The notes under the pieces were generated by a model. It was not told where the DNA came from and did no database searches. It saw nothing but the letters and a program-made list of their open reading frames with translations. Below, in pieces: positions 26,596-35,525 of a DNA stretch of 64,000 nt. Each line of letters starts with the position of its first letter. Within the stretch, counting starts at the first letter, position 1. The DNA is from Aurantimonas marina (GTDB lineage Bacteria > Pseudomonadota > Alphaproteobacteria > Rhizobiales > Rhizobiaceae), in NCBI RefSeq assembly GCF_017183135.1, contig NZ_JADDXW010000010.1, forward strand, positions 62,001 to 126,000, in the 5' to 3' direction. A program made the translations under genes and the position numbers.

Positions 26596-28128
26596 TCAGT
26601 CCGCCATCGTCTCCTGCTCGATCTCCAACGCCGGCTTCGCCCGCCGCCGCTTGCGGAACGCGAAATAGACGGCGGCGAGAAGGAAGAACGCCGTCACCGT
26701 GTAGAGTCCGATCGAAATCCCGCTGCCGATGAGGATTGCCGGATCGCCGCCCGAGATCGACAGCGCCCGCCGCAGCATGCTTTCCATCTCGCCGCCGAGC
26801 AAAAGCCCGAGTACGACCGGGACCACGGAGATGTCGAGCTTGCGCAGGATGAAACCGAGGACGCCGAACCCGACCATGACGTGCAGGTCGAAGGTGGAGT
26901 GGCTGATCGAATAGATGCCGACGAAGGAAATCATCACCACGAACGGCATCAGCGCCCACATCGGGATCGACAGCATCCGGGTGAACAGGCCGACCAGCGG
27001 CAGATTGAGGATCAGCAGGAACACGTTCGCCATGAACAGCGCCGCGATCAGGCCCCAGACGATATCCGGCTGGTTCTGGAATAACAGCGGCCCCGGGGTG
27101 ATATTGAGCGAGATCAGCAGCGCCAGCAGCACCGCCGTCGTGCCCGAGCCCGGCACGCCGAGCGCTAGCATCGGCACCAGCGCCCCGCCGGCGGCGGCAT
27201 TGTTGCCGGCCTCGGGCGCCGCGACCCCGCGCGGATCGCCTTTGCCGAAGGTGTTGTTGCTGTTCGAATAGCGCTTTTCCAGCGTATAGGCGATGAACGA
27301 ACCGAGCGAAGCACCCGCCCCCGGCAGGATGCCGGCGACGAAGCCGAGCCCCGAGCCGCGAAACATCGCGCCGAGCGCCTTGCGGATATCCGCCCAGCGG
27401 GCGAAGGCGCGTTTGACCGGGATTGCGCCGGCATGACCGCCAGCACCGTGTTCCAAAAGGATCAGCGCCTCGGAGATAGCGAAGAGGCCGACAATCGCGA
27501 CGATCGCGTGAAAACCGTCATAAAGATGGAAGTTGTCGAAGGTGTAGCGCGGCACGCCGCTTTGTGGGTCGATCCCCACCGTTCCCAGCGCCAGGCCGAT
27601 CCCAGCCGCCAGCAGCGTCTTGGCGGGATTGGCGCCGGTGATGCCGCCGATCGTGGCGAAGGCCATGACGTAGAGCGCGAAATATTCGGCCGGGCCGAAG
27701 CGGATGGCGAACTGGACCAGAAGCGGCGCAAACAGCACGAGGCCGATGGTCGAAGCCACCGCGCCGACGAAGGAGGCGATGCCGGAAATCGCCAGGGCTT
27801 CCGGTGCCTTGCCCTGCTGGGCCATCGGATAGCCGTCGAGACAGGTCATCATCGCCGGTTCGTCGCCGGGGATGTTCAGCATGATCGAAGAGATGCGGCC
27901 GCCATACATGCAGCCGTAATAGACACAGGCGAGCAGAATCAGCGCCGAGCCCGCCGGCAGTTGCAGCGAGAACGCCAGCGGGATCAGGATGGCGACGCCG
28001 TTGACCGGGCCGAGGCCGGGGAGCGCCCCGATGATCGTGCCGATGAAGCAACCGAACAGGGCGAGCCCGATATTCGTCGGGGTGAGGGCTGTGGCGAAGC
28101 CGTCGGCGAGAAAACCAAGAATTTCCAC
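26596..28128 (-). CDS. tctA: Tripartite tricarboxylate transporter, large permease subunit
   Basis: A 510-residue TctA-family protein with about twelve transmembrane segments. It carries the two glycine-rich family motifs ALPGLGPVNGVAILIPLAF and GILPGAGASLGSFIAYTLEK. The GTG start at 28128 is supported by AAGGAG six bases upstream. With TctB and TctC it imports a di- or tricarboxylate using an ion gradient. It is the last gene of tctCBA and converges on the hydratase gene with 30 bases between stops, linking the transporter to the branched-acid island. Confidence 0.93.
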   Translation of the reverse strand: MEILGFLADGFATALTPTNIGLALFGCFIGTIIGALPGLGPVNGVAILIPLAFSLQLPAGSALILLACVYYGCMYGGRISSIMLNIPGDEPAMMTCLDGYPMAQQGKAPEALAISGIASFVGAVASTIGLVLFAPLLVQFAIRFGPAEYFALYVMAFATIGGITGANPAKTLLAAGIGLALGTVGIDPQSGVPRYTFDNFHLYDGFHAIVAIVGLFAISEALILLEHGAGGHAGAIPVKRAFARWADIRKALGAMFRGSGLGFVAGILPGAGASLGSFIAYTLEKRYSNSNNTFGKGDPRGVAAPEAGNNAAAGGALVPMLALGVPGSGTTAVLLALLISLNITPGPLLFQNQPDIVWGLIAALFMANVFLLILNLPLVGLFTRMLSIPMWALMPFVVMISFVGIYSISHSTFDLHVMVGFGVLGFILRKLDISVVPVVLGLLLGGEMESMLRRALSISGGDPAILIGSGISIGLYTVTAFFLLAAVYFAFRKRRRAKPALEIEQETMAD

Positions 28129-28158
28129 GTGATCTCCTTGGCACCGGTCAAGCGGTGA

Positions 28159-28599
28159 CTAGCCGAACAGCGGTCCCATCGGCAGCGGCAGACCGAAAAT
28201 GCCGTCGAACAGAAAGAACAGCCCGAAACCGATCACCAGTCCGGTGAGAACGGATTGCAACCAGCTTCCGCCGAGAATCCGGGCCAGAAAAACCGCCGCG
28301 ACGCTTGTCGACAGCGGAAAGCCCGCCGGTTCGAGGACAAACGGATAGGCGATGAGGACCGCCAGCATGGCGAACTGGCCCCAGACATGGGGCCAGCGGA
28401 ACCAGACCGGGTCGGGATCCGGCTTAACGATCAGAAAGGCGGCGAACAGACCGAGCGGCACGGCGACCATGCGGGGAAACAGGCTGGGACCGGCCGGATC
28501 GCCATAGGCTACGACATAGTCGCTGGCGGCGATCCAGTACCAGATCGCGAGGGCGAGCAGTAACGCCCCCGCAATCCGGTCGCTGAGACGAAGGCTCAT
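28159..28599 (-). CDS. tctB: Tripartite tricarboxylate transporter, small membrane subunit
   Basis: A 146-residue protein with four hydrophobic segments (AGALLLALAIWYWIA, LFPRMVAVPLGLFAAFLI, FAMLAVLIAYPFVL, and a C-terminal LVIGFGLFFLFDGIFG), as in TctB. The ATG at 28599 is chosen over 28620 because AGGACC stands just before it and 28620 would overlap tctC. It begins seven bases after the tctC stop. Confidence 0.9.
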   Translation of the reverse strand: MSLRLSDRIAGALLLALAIWYWIAASDYVVAYGDPAGPSLFPRMVAVPLGLFAAFLIVKPDPDPVWFRWPHVWGQFAMLAVLIAYPFVLEPAGFPLSTSVAAVFLARILGGSWLQSVLTGLVIGFGLFFLFDGIFGLPLPMGPLFG

Positions 28600-28606
28600 G
28601 GCGGTC

Positions 28607-29581
28607 CTACTGGATGACACCGATAGCCTTCGAGATCTCGGCGGCCTTGTCCTTGGACTCGCGGACGAAGGCGTCGAATTCCTTACCGCCGCGCCAGATC
28701 GGGGTCAGGCCGGACTCGGTCGCCGCCGTCTGCCAGCCTTCCGAATCGTAGAGCGTCTTCATCTTCTCGACCCAGAAATCATAGGCGTCGTCGGGAACCC
28801 CGCCGCCCATGTAGAAGCCGCGCCAGTTGTAGCCGACCGCTTCGATGCCCTGCTCCTTGGCGGTGGCGATATCCGGATAGGCCGGAAGCCTGTCGTCGGA
28901 CATGACCGCGAGCGCCTTGGCGTCGCCCGACTGGATGAAGCCGCCGATTTCACCGATGTCGGTGAGGACGACGCCAATATGGCCGCCGAGCAACTGGGTG
29001 ACGGCGTCACCGCCGCCGGAGAACTCCACCCAACGGATGTCCTTCAGCTTGTCGGTCGGAACGCCCGCTTCCTGCGCCAGGATCAGGAACCGCAGATGGT
29101 CCCAGCCGCCGATCGAGGACGATCCGCCGACCACGATTCCGGCCGGGTCTTCCTTGACGGCGGCGAGCACGGCTTCCAGCGAGTCGTATTCGGAATCCTT
29201 GTTGACCAGCACCGTGCCGACATCTGCTCCGAGCATGCCTAGCCACCGCATCTGATCGATGCCGGCCGGGTACTTGTCCTGGGCGATCTGGGTGATGCCG
29301 ACGGTCGACGTCGCCACGATCAGGTTCGGGTCGTCATTGCGCTTCGATGCTACATTGGCGAAGGCCACCGCGCCGACGGCGCCCGGCATGTTGGTGACCT
29401 GGACGGCACCCGGCACGAGACCCTCTTCCTGCAGAATCCGCCCGACCGTCCGGCAGGTGAAATCCCAGCCTCCGCCGGGATTGGCCGGCGCGATGCATTC
29501 GACATTCGACGGCTCGAACGCCGCCGCCGGCAAGGCGATCGACGCGACGGCCGCGGCCATCAACAAACGTTTCAAAAACAT
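28607..29581 (-). CDS. tctC: Tripartite tricarboxylate transporter solute-binding protein
   Basis: A 324-residue periplasmic receptor of the Bug/TctC family. The signal peptide is residues 1-21 (LPAAAFE). The motifs IAPANPGGGWDFTCRT and NMPGAVGAVAFANV belong to the ligand-binding site seen in Bug proteins, which hold the carboxylate through main-chain amides and two waters. It is first in tctCBA and divergent from the lyase gene at 29850. Bug proteins bind citrate, aspartate, glutamate, nicotinate and similar acids. The ligand here is inferred to be the acid degraded by the neighbouring enzymes. Confidence 0.92.
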   Translation of the reverse strand: MFLKRLLMAAAVASIALPAAAFEPSNVECIAPANPGGGWDFTCRTVGRILQEEGLVPGAVQVTNMPGAVGAVAFANVASKRNDDPNLIVATSTVGITQIAQDKYPAGIDQMRWLGMLGADVGTVLVNKDSEYDSLEAVLAAVKEDPAGIVVGGSSSIGGWDHLRFLILAQEAGVPTDKLKDIRWVEFSGGGDAVTQLLGGHIGVVLTDIGEIGGFIQSGDAKALAVMSDDRLPAYPDIATAKEQGIEAVGYNWRGFYMGGGVPDDAYDFWVEKMKTLYDSEGWQTAATESGLTPIWRGGKEFDAFVRESKDKAAEISKAIGVIQ

Positions 29582-29728
29582 GACTTCCCTCCCTCAGGCG
29601 GCAGCTCTTGCGTCCCCCGCCATGTTGTCGGCTGCATGAGATCATGCCGTCAGCGGCATTTTTACTGCGGGCCTTCCTAGTGGATGACACCGAAGCAAAC
29701 GACTGGTCAAGGCCGAAGTCGCAACCTT

Positions 29729-29772
29729 CTATGCTGCGTCGCACATAGAATTTATGCTGCGACGCGGGGCAT
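29729..29772. promoter_or_regulatory. Two tandem dyad-symmetric sites between tctC and the lyase gene
   Basis: Site 1, CTATGCTGCGTCGCACATAG (29729-29748), has outer arms CTATG/CATAG and an inner TGCG-T-CGCA dyad. Site 2, ATGCTGCGACGCGGGGCAT (29754-29772), repeats the ATGCTGCG core and closes with GCAT. The starts are 24 bases apart, on nearly the same helix face, in the 268-base divergent region. This is the pattern of a two-site operator serving both the transporter and the lyase/CoA-transferase operon. Confidence 0.6.
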
Positions 29773-29849
29773 CAATTGGAAATTTACTTTCCAGCGCACC
29801 TTCAGGTATGGAAACCGTCACACCACCGAAACAAAATAGGAGCGGGACG

Positions 29850-30821
29850 ATGGCCGAAACCGGCAATGTGCTTCCCATGCCGGTGCGCGCGGGGAGCCGG
29901 GTTGAAATCTGCGAGGTGGGCCCGCGCGACGGCTTCCAGATCGAGAAACAATTCATCCCGACGCAACGCAAGATCGAAATCGTCAACAGTCTGATCGATG
30001 CCGGCTTGCGCAAGGTCCAGGTGACCTCCTTCGTCTCGCCCCGCGCCGTGCCACAACTCGCCGACGCTGCTGAGGTTCTGGCCGGGATCGAAAAGAAGCC
30101 AGGCGTGATCCTGACGGCGCTGGTGCCGAACGCCCGCGGCGCCGAGCGGGCGGCCGCGACGCAACTCGACATCATGGGCCTGTTCTGCTCGGCCTCCGAA
30201 GCGCACAGCCGCAAGAACGTCAACGCCTCTATCGACGAGACGCTGGCCCGCTTCCCGCCAGTGGTTGAGATCGCCAAAGCGGCCGGCAAGCGAGTCCAGG
30301 GAGGCGTTGCCACCGCCTTCGGCTGCCCCTTCGAGGGCGACGTGCCGCCGGAATCCGTCGTAAGGATCGCGCGCTTCTACCGTGATCTCGGCATCGTCGA
30401 TCTTAATCTTGGCGACACGACCGGCATGGCAACGCCAACGACGGTCAAGGCGTTGCTGGCGGCCCTGCGGGAGGGCGTGCCGGAAATGAAAATCACGCTG
30501 CATTTCCACAACACGCGCGGCGTCGGCCTCGCCAACGTCATGGTCGGGCTCGCCGAGGGCGTCAACCGCTATGATTCCTCGATCGGCGGTCTTGGCGGCT
30601 GCCCCTTCGCGGCGGGGGCGACGGGCAATATCTGCACCGAGGATCTCGTCTATCTGCTCGAGGAAAGCGGTTATGAGACCGGCGTCGATCTCGAACGCCT
30701 GATCGATGTGGCCAAGCGAACCGAGACGATCCTTGGCCGCGAGTTGCCGGGCCAGGTGATCAAGGCCGGGCCGCGTCTGACCCGGCACGGCGTCGACGAT
30801 GTCTCGACGGCGGCGGGTTGA
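29850..30821 (+). CDS. HMG-CoA-lyase-family lyase (possible citramalyl-CoA lyase)
   Basis: A 323-residue HMGL-like TIM-barrel enzyme. Catalytic features of HMG-CoA lyase are present: GPRDGFQ (Arg-26, Asp-27), the divalent-metal ligands HFH (His-218, His-220), the glycine loop GLGGCPFA with Cys-251, and Asn-260. Such enzymes cleave hydroxyacyl-CoAs by a retro-aldol/Claisen reaction. The next gene is a class III CoA-transferase. This same pairing is known for the (R)-citramalate CoA-transferase and (R)-citramalyl-CoA lyase of Chloroflexus, so citramalyl-CoA (to acetyl-CoA and pyruvate) is as likely as HMG-CoA (leucine breakdown). No other leucine-pathway gene is near. The ATG at 29850 has AGGAGC upstream; a longer start at 29754 is rejected. 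Confidence 0.88.
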   Translation: MAETGNVLPMPVRAGSRVEICEVGPRDGFQIEKQFIPTQRKIEIVNSLIDAGLRKVQVTSFVSPRAVPQLADAAEVLAGIEKKPGVILTALVPNARGAERAAATQLDIMGLFCSASEAHSRKNVNASIDETLARFPPVVEIAKAAGKRVQGGVATAFGCPFEGDVPPESVVRIARFYRDLGIVDLNLGDTTGMATPTTVKALLAALREGVPEMKITLHFHNTRGVGLANVMVGLAEGVNRYDSSIGGLGGCPFAAGATGNICTEDLVYLLEESGYETGVDLERLIDVAKRTETILGRELPGQVIKAGPRLTRHGVDDVSTAAG

Positions 30822-30826
30822 GCGGC

Positions 30827-32011
30827 ATGGAGCAGCCGCTCGCCGGCATTCGCGTCGTCGATCTGACGCGGATTCTTTCCGGCCCGTTCTGTTCGATGAT
30901 CCTCGGCGATCTCGGCGCCGATGTCGTCAAGATCGAAACGCCTGGGACGGGCGATCACGTGCGCGGCCAGGGAGCCATCATCGACGGCATGTCTTGGTAC
31001 TTTGCCAGCTTCAACCGCAACAAGCGCTCGATGACGCTCGACCTGAAGCGCGAGGAGGGAAAAGCCGTCCTGCGTAAACTCTTGGCCGAGGCCGACGTGC
31101 TGGTCGAGAATTTCCGGCCCGGCGTCCTCGCCGCGATGGGGCTCGACCGCGCCGGCCTCGACGCCATCAATCCGCGGCTCGTCGTCGGCTCGGTCAATGG
31201 CTACGGCACCACCGGCCCCTATAGCGAGCGGCCGGCCTTCGATTTTATCACCCAGGCGATGTCCGGCTTCATGGCGGTGAACGGGACGATGGAAAGCGGT
31301 CCGATCCGCGCCGCACCACCACTGACCGATCTCATCGCCGGTCTCTATACGGCGCTCGGCATCGTCGCGGCGTTGAGGACACGCGATCGCGACGGCCACG
31401 GCCAAGCGGTCGAATCGTCCATGATGAACGGCATGATCTCGATGATGGCCTATCTGTCGGCCGCCCAGCTCGCCACCGGCCAGACGCCGCCGCCGACCGG
31501 CAACGATCACCCGATCGCCTCGCCCTATGGGCTGTTCCAGGCGTCCGACGGTCCGGTGGCGGTCGCCGCGTCGACCACGCCGATCCTGCGCCGGTTCCTG
31601 GAGACGACCGGGCTGTTGGCGATGCTGGAGGATGAGCGCTTCGATACCAACGCCAAGCGGGTCGAACGCCGCGCCGAGGTCAATGCGATGATCGACGATG
31701 CCATGCGTCACGAAAGTCAAGCGGTCTGGATCGCGCGGCTGAACGCCGCTGGCGTTCCCTGCGGCCGGGTCCAGACGCTCGCGGAGGTGTTCGAGGACCC
31801 GCAGGTGCGGGATCAGGAGATGGTCCTCGACATCGATCATCCGGGCCACGGCACGGTTCGGATGACCGGCTTTCCGATCAAATTCTCCGACACGCCCTGC
31901 GTCATCCGCCATCCAGCGCCGGATCTCGGTGCCGACACCGACACGGTTCTTACCGAGGCGGGCTATTCGTCCGCCGAGATCGCGGCGTTACGGGACGACG
32001 GCGTGATCTGA
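30827..32011 (+). CDS. CaiB/BaiF-family (class III) CoA-transferase, second copy
   Basis: A 394-residue class III CoA-transferase. The conserved elements are LSGPFCSMILGDLGADVVKIE, FNRNKRSMTLDLK, ENFRPGV, INPRLVVGSVNGYG and the catalytic Asp-168 in PLTDLIAG. It begins six bases after the lyase stop; a TTG overlapping that stop (30818) is an alternative start. Tight coupling to the lyase implies that it makes the lyase's CoA-ester substrate, plausibly succinyl-CoA:citramalate (or itaconate/mesaconate) CoA-transfer. It shares the class III fold with the gene at 20.1-21.2 kb but is far from it in sequence. Confidence 0.88.
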   Translation: MEQPLAGIRVVDLTRILSGPFCSMILGDLGADVVKIETPGTGDHVRGQGAIIDGMSWYFASFNRNKRSMTLDLKREEGKAVLRKLLAEADVLVENFRPGVLAAMGLDRAGLDAINPRLVVGSVNGYGTTGPYSERPAFDFITQAMSGFMAVNGTMESGPIRAAPPLTDLIAGLYTALGIVAALRTRDRDGHGQAVESSMMNGMISMMAYLSAAQLATGQTPPPTGNDHPIASPYGLFQASDGPVAVAASTTPILRRFLETTGLLAMLEDERFDTNAKRVERRAEVNAMIDDAMRHESQAVWIARLNAAGVPCGRVQTLAEVFEDPQVRDQEMVLDIDHPGHGTVRMTGFPIKFSDTPCVIRHPAPDLGADTDTVLTEAGYSSAEIAALRDDGVI

Positions 32012-32029
32012 CCGCCGTGCAAATGAAAA

Positions 32030-32059
32030 CGGCCGCGTGCCCTTTCGGACACGCGGCCG
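32030..32059. terminator. Bidirectional terminator between CoA-transferase and TAXI receptor genes
   Basis: Perfect 10-base arms CGGCCGCGTG (32030-32039) and CACGCGGCCG (32050-32059) around CCCTTTCGGA, preceded by AAATGAAAA. It lies between convergent genes and can end both. On the minus strand the stem is followed by TTTTCATTT. Confidence 0.8.
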
Positions 32060-32084
32060 ATTCACGTGAAACAACGGCTACCCT

Positions 32085-33035
32085 TTAGAGCAGGCCAGCT
32101 TCCTTGTAGTAGCGCTCGGCGCCGGGATGCAGCGCGACCGGCAGGTTCTTGGCCGCCTTGGCCGGATCGATGGACTTCGCCGCATTGTGGGCAGCGACCA
32201 GCTCCGGCAGGTTTTCGATCAGCTGCTTGGTCATCTGGTAGACCAGCTCCTCGTCGACGTCGCTCGATGTGACCAAGATATTGGTGATCGCCAGCGTCGG
32301 AACGGCTTCCGTCTGGCCATCATAGGTGCCGGCCGGAATTTCCGCTGCCTGGAATGGCGCGCCGAGCTTTTCGGCGATGTCGGCTGGAACCGCGACGACC
32401 GTGATTGGCAGCGACGAGGCGAGATCGCGGATCGAGGCGACACCGAGGCCGGCCGACTGAAGCGTCGCGTCGAGCTGGCGGTTCTTGATCAGCTCGACCG
32501 ACTCGGCGAAGGGCAGATATTCGGTCTTGCCGAGATCCTCATAGCTCATGCCCGCGGCCGAGAAGATCGCCCGCGCGTTGAGTTCGGTACCCGAGGCCGG
32601 TGCGCCGACCGATAGCGCCTTGCCCTTCAGACCGGCCAGATCGGTGATGCCGGAATCCTTGGAGGCGACGATCTGGACGTAGTTGGGATAGATCGCGGCG
32701 ATGGCGCGCAGCTTCTCGACCGGCTGCTGGAAGCCGGCGTCGGCGTTGCCTTCGGCGGCGGCCTTGACCGAGTCGCCGAGGGCGAAGGCGATCTCGCCGC
32801 GTCCCTGGGCGATCAGATTGATGTTCTCGACCGAGGCCTTGGTCGACTGGACCTGGGTCTTCACTCCCTCGATCTTGTCGCCATAAACCTTGGCCAGCGC
32901 GACACCGAGCGGATAGTAGACGCCGGACGTGCCGCCGGTGAGCACATTGATGAACTGCTGGGCCGAGGCCGCGGCCGGCGCCATGGCAAGGCCCGCGACG
33001 AGTGCCGAAGCGGCGAGACGGTTGAATAGCTTCAT
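32085..33035 (-). CDS. TAXI-family TRAP transporter solute-binding protein
   Basis: A 316-residue periplasmic receptor of the TAXI group. The signal peptide is 1-25 (AAASAQQ). The mature start VLTGGTSGVYYPLGVALAKVY is the family hallmark, followed by IAFALGDSVKAAAEG and LSVGAPASGTELNARAI. The ATG at 33035 has GGGAGGA upstream. TAXI receptors normally work with a fused TRAP membrane protein encoded next door, but no TRAP permease gene is present on either side, so this is an orphan receptor or its permease lies elsewhere. Known TAXI ligands include glutamate and 2-oxoglutarate-like acids. Confidence 0.88.
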   Translation of the reverse strand: MKLFNRLAASALVAGLAMAPAAASAQQFINVLTGGTSGVYYPLGVALAKVYGDKIEGVKTQVQSTKASVENINLIAQGRGEIAFALGDSVKAAAEGNADAGFQQPVEKLRAIAAIYPNYVQIVASKDSGITDLAGLKGKALSVGAPASGTELNARAIFSAAGMSYEDLGKTEYLPFAESVELIKNRQLDATLQSAGLGVASIRDLASSLPITVVAVPADIAEKLGAPFQAAEIPAGTYDGQTEAVPTLAITNILVTSSDVDEELVYQMTKQLIENLPELVAAHNAAKSIDPAKAAKNLPVALHPGAERYYKEAGLL

Positions 33036-33235
33036 GAAGTGTCCTCCCAAAAAGGGCCACGGCGGCCCGATCGCCGATTTGTAACAGCCGGCGGCAAAAC
33101 CTCAAGGGCAGTGCCATCCAGGGGCTTCGGCGCCGGGTAGCGCCGCCGCGCGTGGCGTGCCTGCGTCCTCCGCCGAATTGACTTCACGCGCGCCATGTCG
33201 GATGTCCTCCCGCAACGCAATATCGGAGAACCCGC

Positions 33236-35407
33236 ATGTCCGACATGATCGACGTCCACGACCTCAAAGTTGCGACCATCCTGAAGACTTTCATCGACTC
33301 CGAAGCCTTGCCGGATACCGGGATCGCGCCGGATGTCTTCTGGAAAGGGACCTCGGACATCCTCAACGGGCTGGCGCCGCGCAACCGCGAGTTGCTGCGG
33401 GTCCGCGAGGACATGCAGGCCAGGATCGACGACTGGCACCGCGAGCGCCGCGGCAAGCCGATCGACATGAAGGAATACAAGGCGTTCCTGAGCGATCTCG
33501 GCTATCTTGTGCCGGAGGGTCCGGACTTTGTCATCGAGACCGACAATGTCGATCCGGAGATCGCGTTGATCCCCGGTCCGCAGCTCGTCGTGCCGCTGAT
33601 GAACGCGCGCTACACGCTGAACGCGGCCAATGCCCGCTGGGCCTCGCTCTACGACGCGCTCTACGGTACCGACGCGATGGGCGACCTTCCCGAGGGCAAG
33701 GGCTACGACCGGGCGCGAGGAGCGCGCGTCGTCACCTGGGCGAAGAGCTTCCTCGACGGCTTGGCCCCGCTCGATCGCATCTCGCATATCGACGTGAAGG
33801 CCTATTCGGTCGAGGAGGGCACGCTCGCCGCCACCTTCAACGGTGGCAAGCAGGCGCGGCTGAAGAACCCGGGAGCCTTCGCCGGCTATCGCGGCGACGC
33901 GGCGGCGCCGACGGCCTTGCTGTTCAAGCATAACGGTCTGCATCTGGAAGTGACCATCGATGCGACCAGCCGCATCGGCAAGAACGACCCGGCGAACGTC
34001 GCCGACATGGTGATGGAATCGGCGATCACCACGATCTGCGACTGCGAGGATTCGATCGCCGCGGTCGACGCGGAGGACAAGACCGCCGTCTATCGCAACT
34101 GGCTCGGCCTGATGAAGGGCGACCTTGAGGACAGCTTCGAAAAGGGCGGCGAGACGGTGACGCGGCGGCTGAACCCGGATCGCGACTATGTCGGCGCCGA
34201 CGGCGCGCCCCTCGCCCTGCCGGGCCGCTCGCTGCTCCTGATCCGCAATGTCGGCCACCTGATGACCAACCCGGCCATCCAGCTCAAGGACGGGAGCGAG
34301 GTGCCGGAGGGCATCATGGACGCGGTGATCACGGCGATGATCGCGATGCACGACCTCAAGAAGACCGGCGGCCTCCGCAATTCGCGTTCCGGCTCGATCT
34401 ACATCGTCAAGCCGAAGATGCACGGACCGGACGAGGTCGCCTTCTCCGACGAGATCTTCGGCCGCGTCGAGGATCTTCTCGGCCTGCCTCGCTACACGTT
34501 GAAGATGGGCATCATGGACGAGGAGCGCCGCACCACGGTCAATCTCAAGGAGTGCATCCGCGCGGCCAAGCACCGGGTGTTCTTCATCAACACCGGCTTC
34601 CTCGATCGCACCGGCGACGAGATCCACACCTCGATGGAAGCCGGTCCGATGGTCCGCAAGACGGTGATGAAGGACCGCACCTGGATCAAGGCCTATGAGG
34701 ACTGGAACGTCGATGTCGGCCTCGCCTGCGGCCTCACGGGCAAGGCGCAGATCGGCAAGGGCATGTGGGCGATGCCGGCCAGGATGCACGACATGCTGGC
34801 ACAGAAGATCGGCCATCCCCAGGCCGGCGCCAACACTGCCTGGGTGCCGAGTCCGACAGCGGCAACGCTGCACGCGACGCATTATCACAAGGTCGACGTG
34901 CTCGCCTGGCAGCAGGCGATCGCCCAGAAGGGCCGGCGGGCGATCCTTTCCGACATCCTGACCATTCCGCTGGCCAACCGCGCCAACTGGCCGGAGGAGC
35001 AGGTGAAAGGCGAGGTCGAGAACAACGCGCAGGGCATCCTCGGCTATGTGGTGCGCTGGATCGATCAGGGCGTCGGCTGCTCGACCGTGCCCGACATCAA
35101 CGATGTCGGCCTGATGGAGGACCGCGCCACCTGCCGGATTTCCTCCCAGCACATCGCCAACTGGCTGCATCACGGCGTCGTCTCCAGGGACGAGGTGATG
35201 GAAGCCATGAAGAAGATGGCCAGGAAGGTCGACGAGCAGAACGCCGGCGATCCGAACTACCAGCCGATGGCCGAAAATTTCGACGGCTCGATCGCCTTCA
35301 AGGCGGCCTGCGATCTGGTCTTCGAGGGACGTGAACAGCCCTCCGGCTATACCGAGCCGGTTCTGCATCGCCGCCGGCTGGAGAAGAAGGCGCGGACGGC
35401 GTCCTGA
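33236..35407 (+). CDS. glcB: Malate synthase G
   Basis: A 723-residue malate synthase, the same length as E. coli GlcB. Characteristic segments are [32 protein letters not shown] (the catalytic-loop acidic region), [34 protein letters not shown] and [14 protein letters not shown]. It condenses glyoxylate with acetyl-CoA to malate. GGAGAA precedes the ATG at a proper distance. It is a single-gene transcript divergent from the orphan TAXI receptor gene. Isocitrate lyase is not in the window. The enzyme would also consume acetyl-CoA released by the neighbouring branched-acid pathway. Confidence 0.96.
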   Translation: MSDMIDVHDLKVATILKTFIDSEALPDTGIAPDVFWKGTSDILNGLAPRNRELLRVREDMQARIDDWHRERRGKPIDMKEYKAFLSDLGYLVPEGPDFVIETDNVDPEIALIPGPQLVVPLMNARYTLNAANARWASLYDALYGTDAMGDLPEGKGYDRARGARVVTWAKSFLDGLAPLDRISHIDVKAYSVEEGTLAATFNGGKQARLKNPGAFAGYRGDAAAPTALLFKHNGLHLEVTIDATSRIGKNDPANVADMVMESAITTICDCEDSIAAVDAEDKTAVYRNWLGLMKGDLEDSFEKGGETVTRRLNPDRDYVGADGAPLALPGRSLLLIRNVGHLMTNPAIQLKDGSEVPEGIMDAVITAMIAMHDLKKTGGLRNSRSGSIYIVKPKMHGPDEVAFSDEIFGRVEDLLGLPRYTLKMGIMDEERRTTVNLKECIRAAKHRVFFINTGFLDRTGDEIHTSMEAGPMVRKTVMKDRTWIKAYEDWNVDVGLACGLTGKAQIGKGMWAMPARMHDMLAQKIGHPQAGANTAWVPSPTAATLHATHYHKVDVLAWQQAIAQKGRRAILSDILTIPLANRANWPEEQVKGEVENNAQGILGYVVRWIDQGVGCSTVPDINDVGLMEDRATCRISSQHIANWLHHGVVSRDEVMEAMKKMARKVDEQNAGDPNYQPMAENFDGSIAFKAACDLVFEGREQPSGYTEPVLHRRRLEKKARTAS

Positions 35408-35478
35408 CGCTTTCATCGCGACGTGACGGCGCGGGGCGCAAACTTGGCCGGCTCGACTGGGATGTTTGAATGGAAAAA

Positions 35479-35503
35479 AGGCCCGTCGCGCGGCGACGGG
35501 CCT
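35479..35503. terminator. Terminator between glcB and the small secreted protein gene
   Basis: The stem GCCCGTCGC (35481-35489) / GCGACGGGC (35493-35501), extended by AAG/CTT, has a 3-base loop. On the minus strand it is followed by a TTTTTT run (the AAAAAA at 35474-35479), making it a textbook terminator for the minus-strand gene. It may also end glcB. Confidence 0.85.
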
Positions 35504-35525
35504 TCGATCTTCGTTGGCAGCGCGA

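Noticed and set aside
33032-35416. Minus-strand open frame of about 794 codons opposite malate synthase
   Set aside because: Composition is Arg/Asp/His-rich without domains; glcB on the plus strand is unmistakable.
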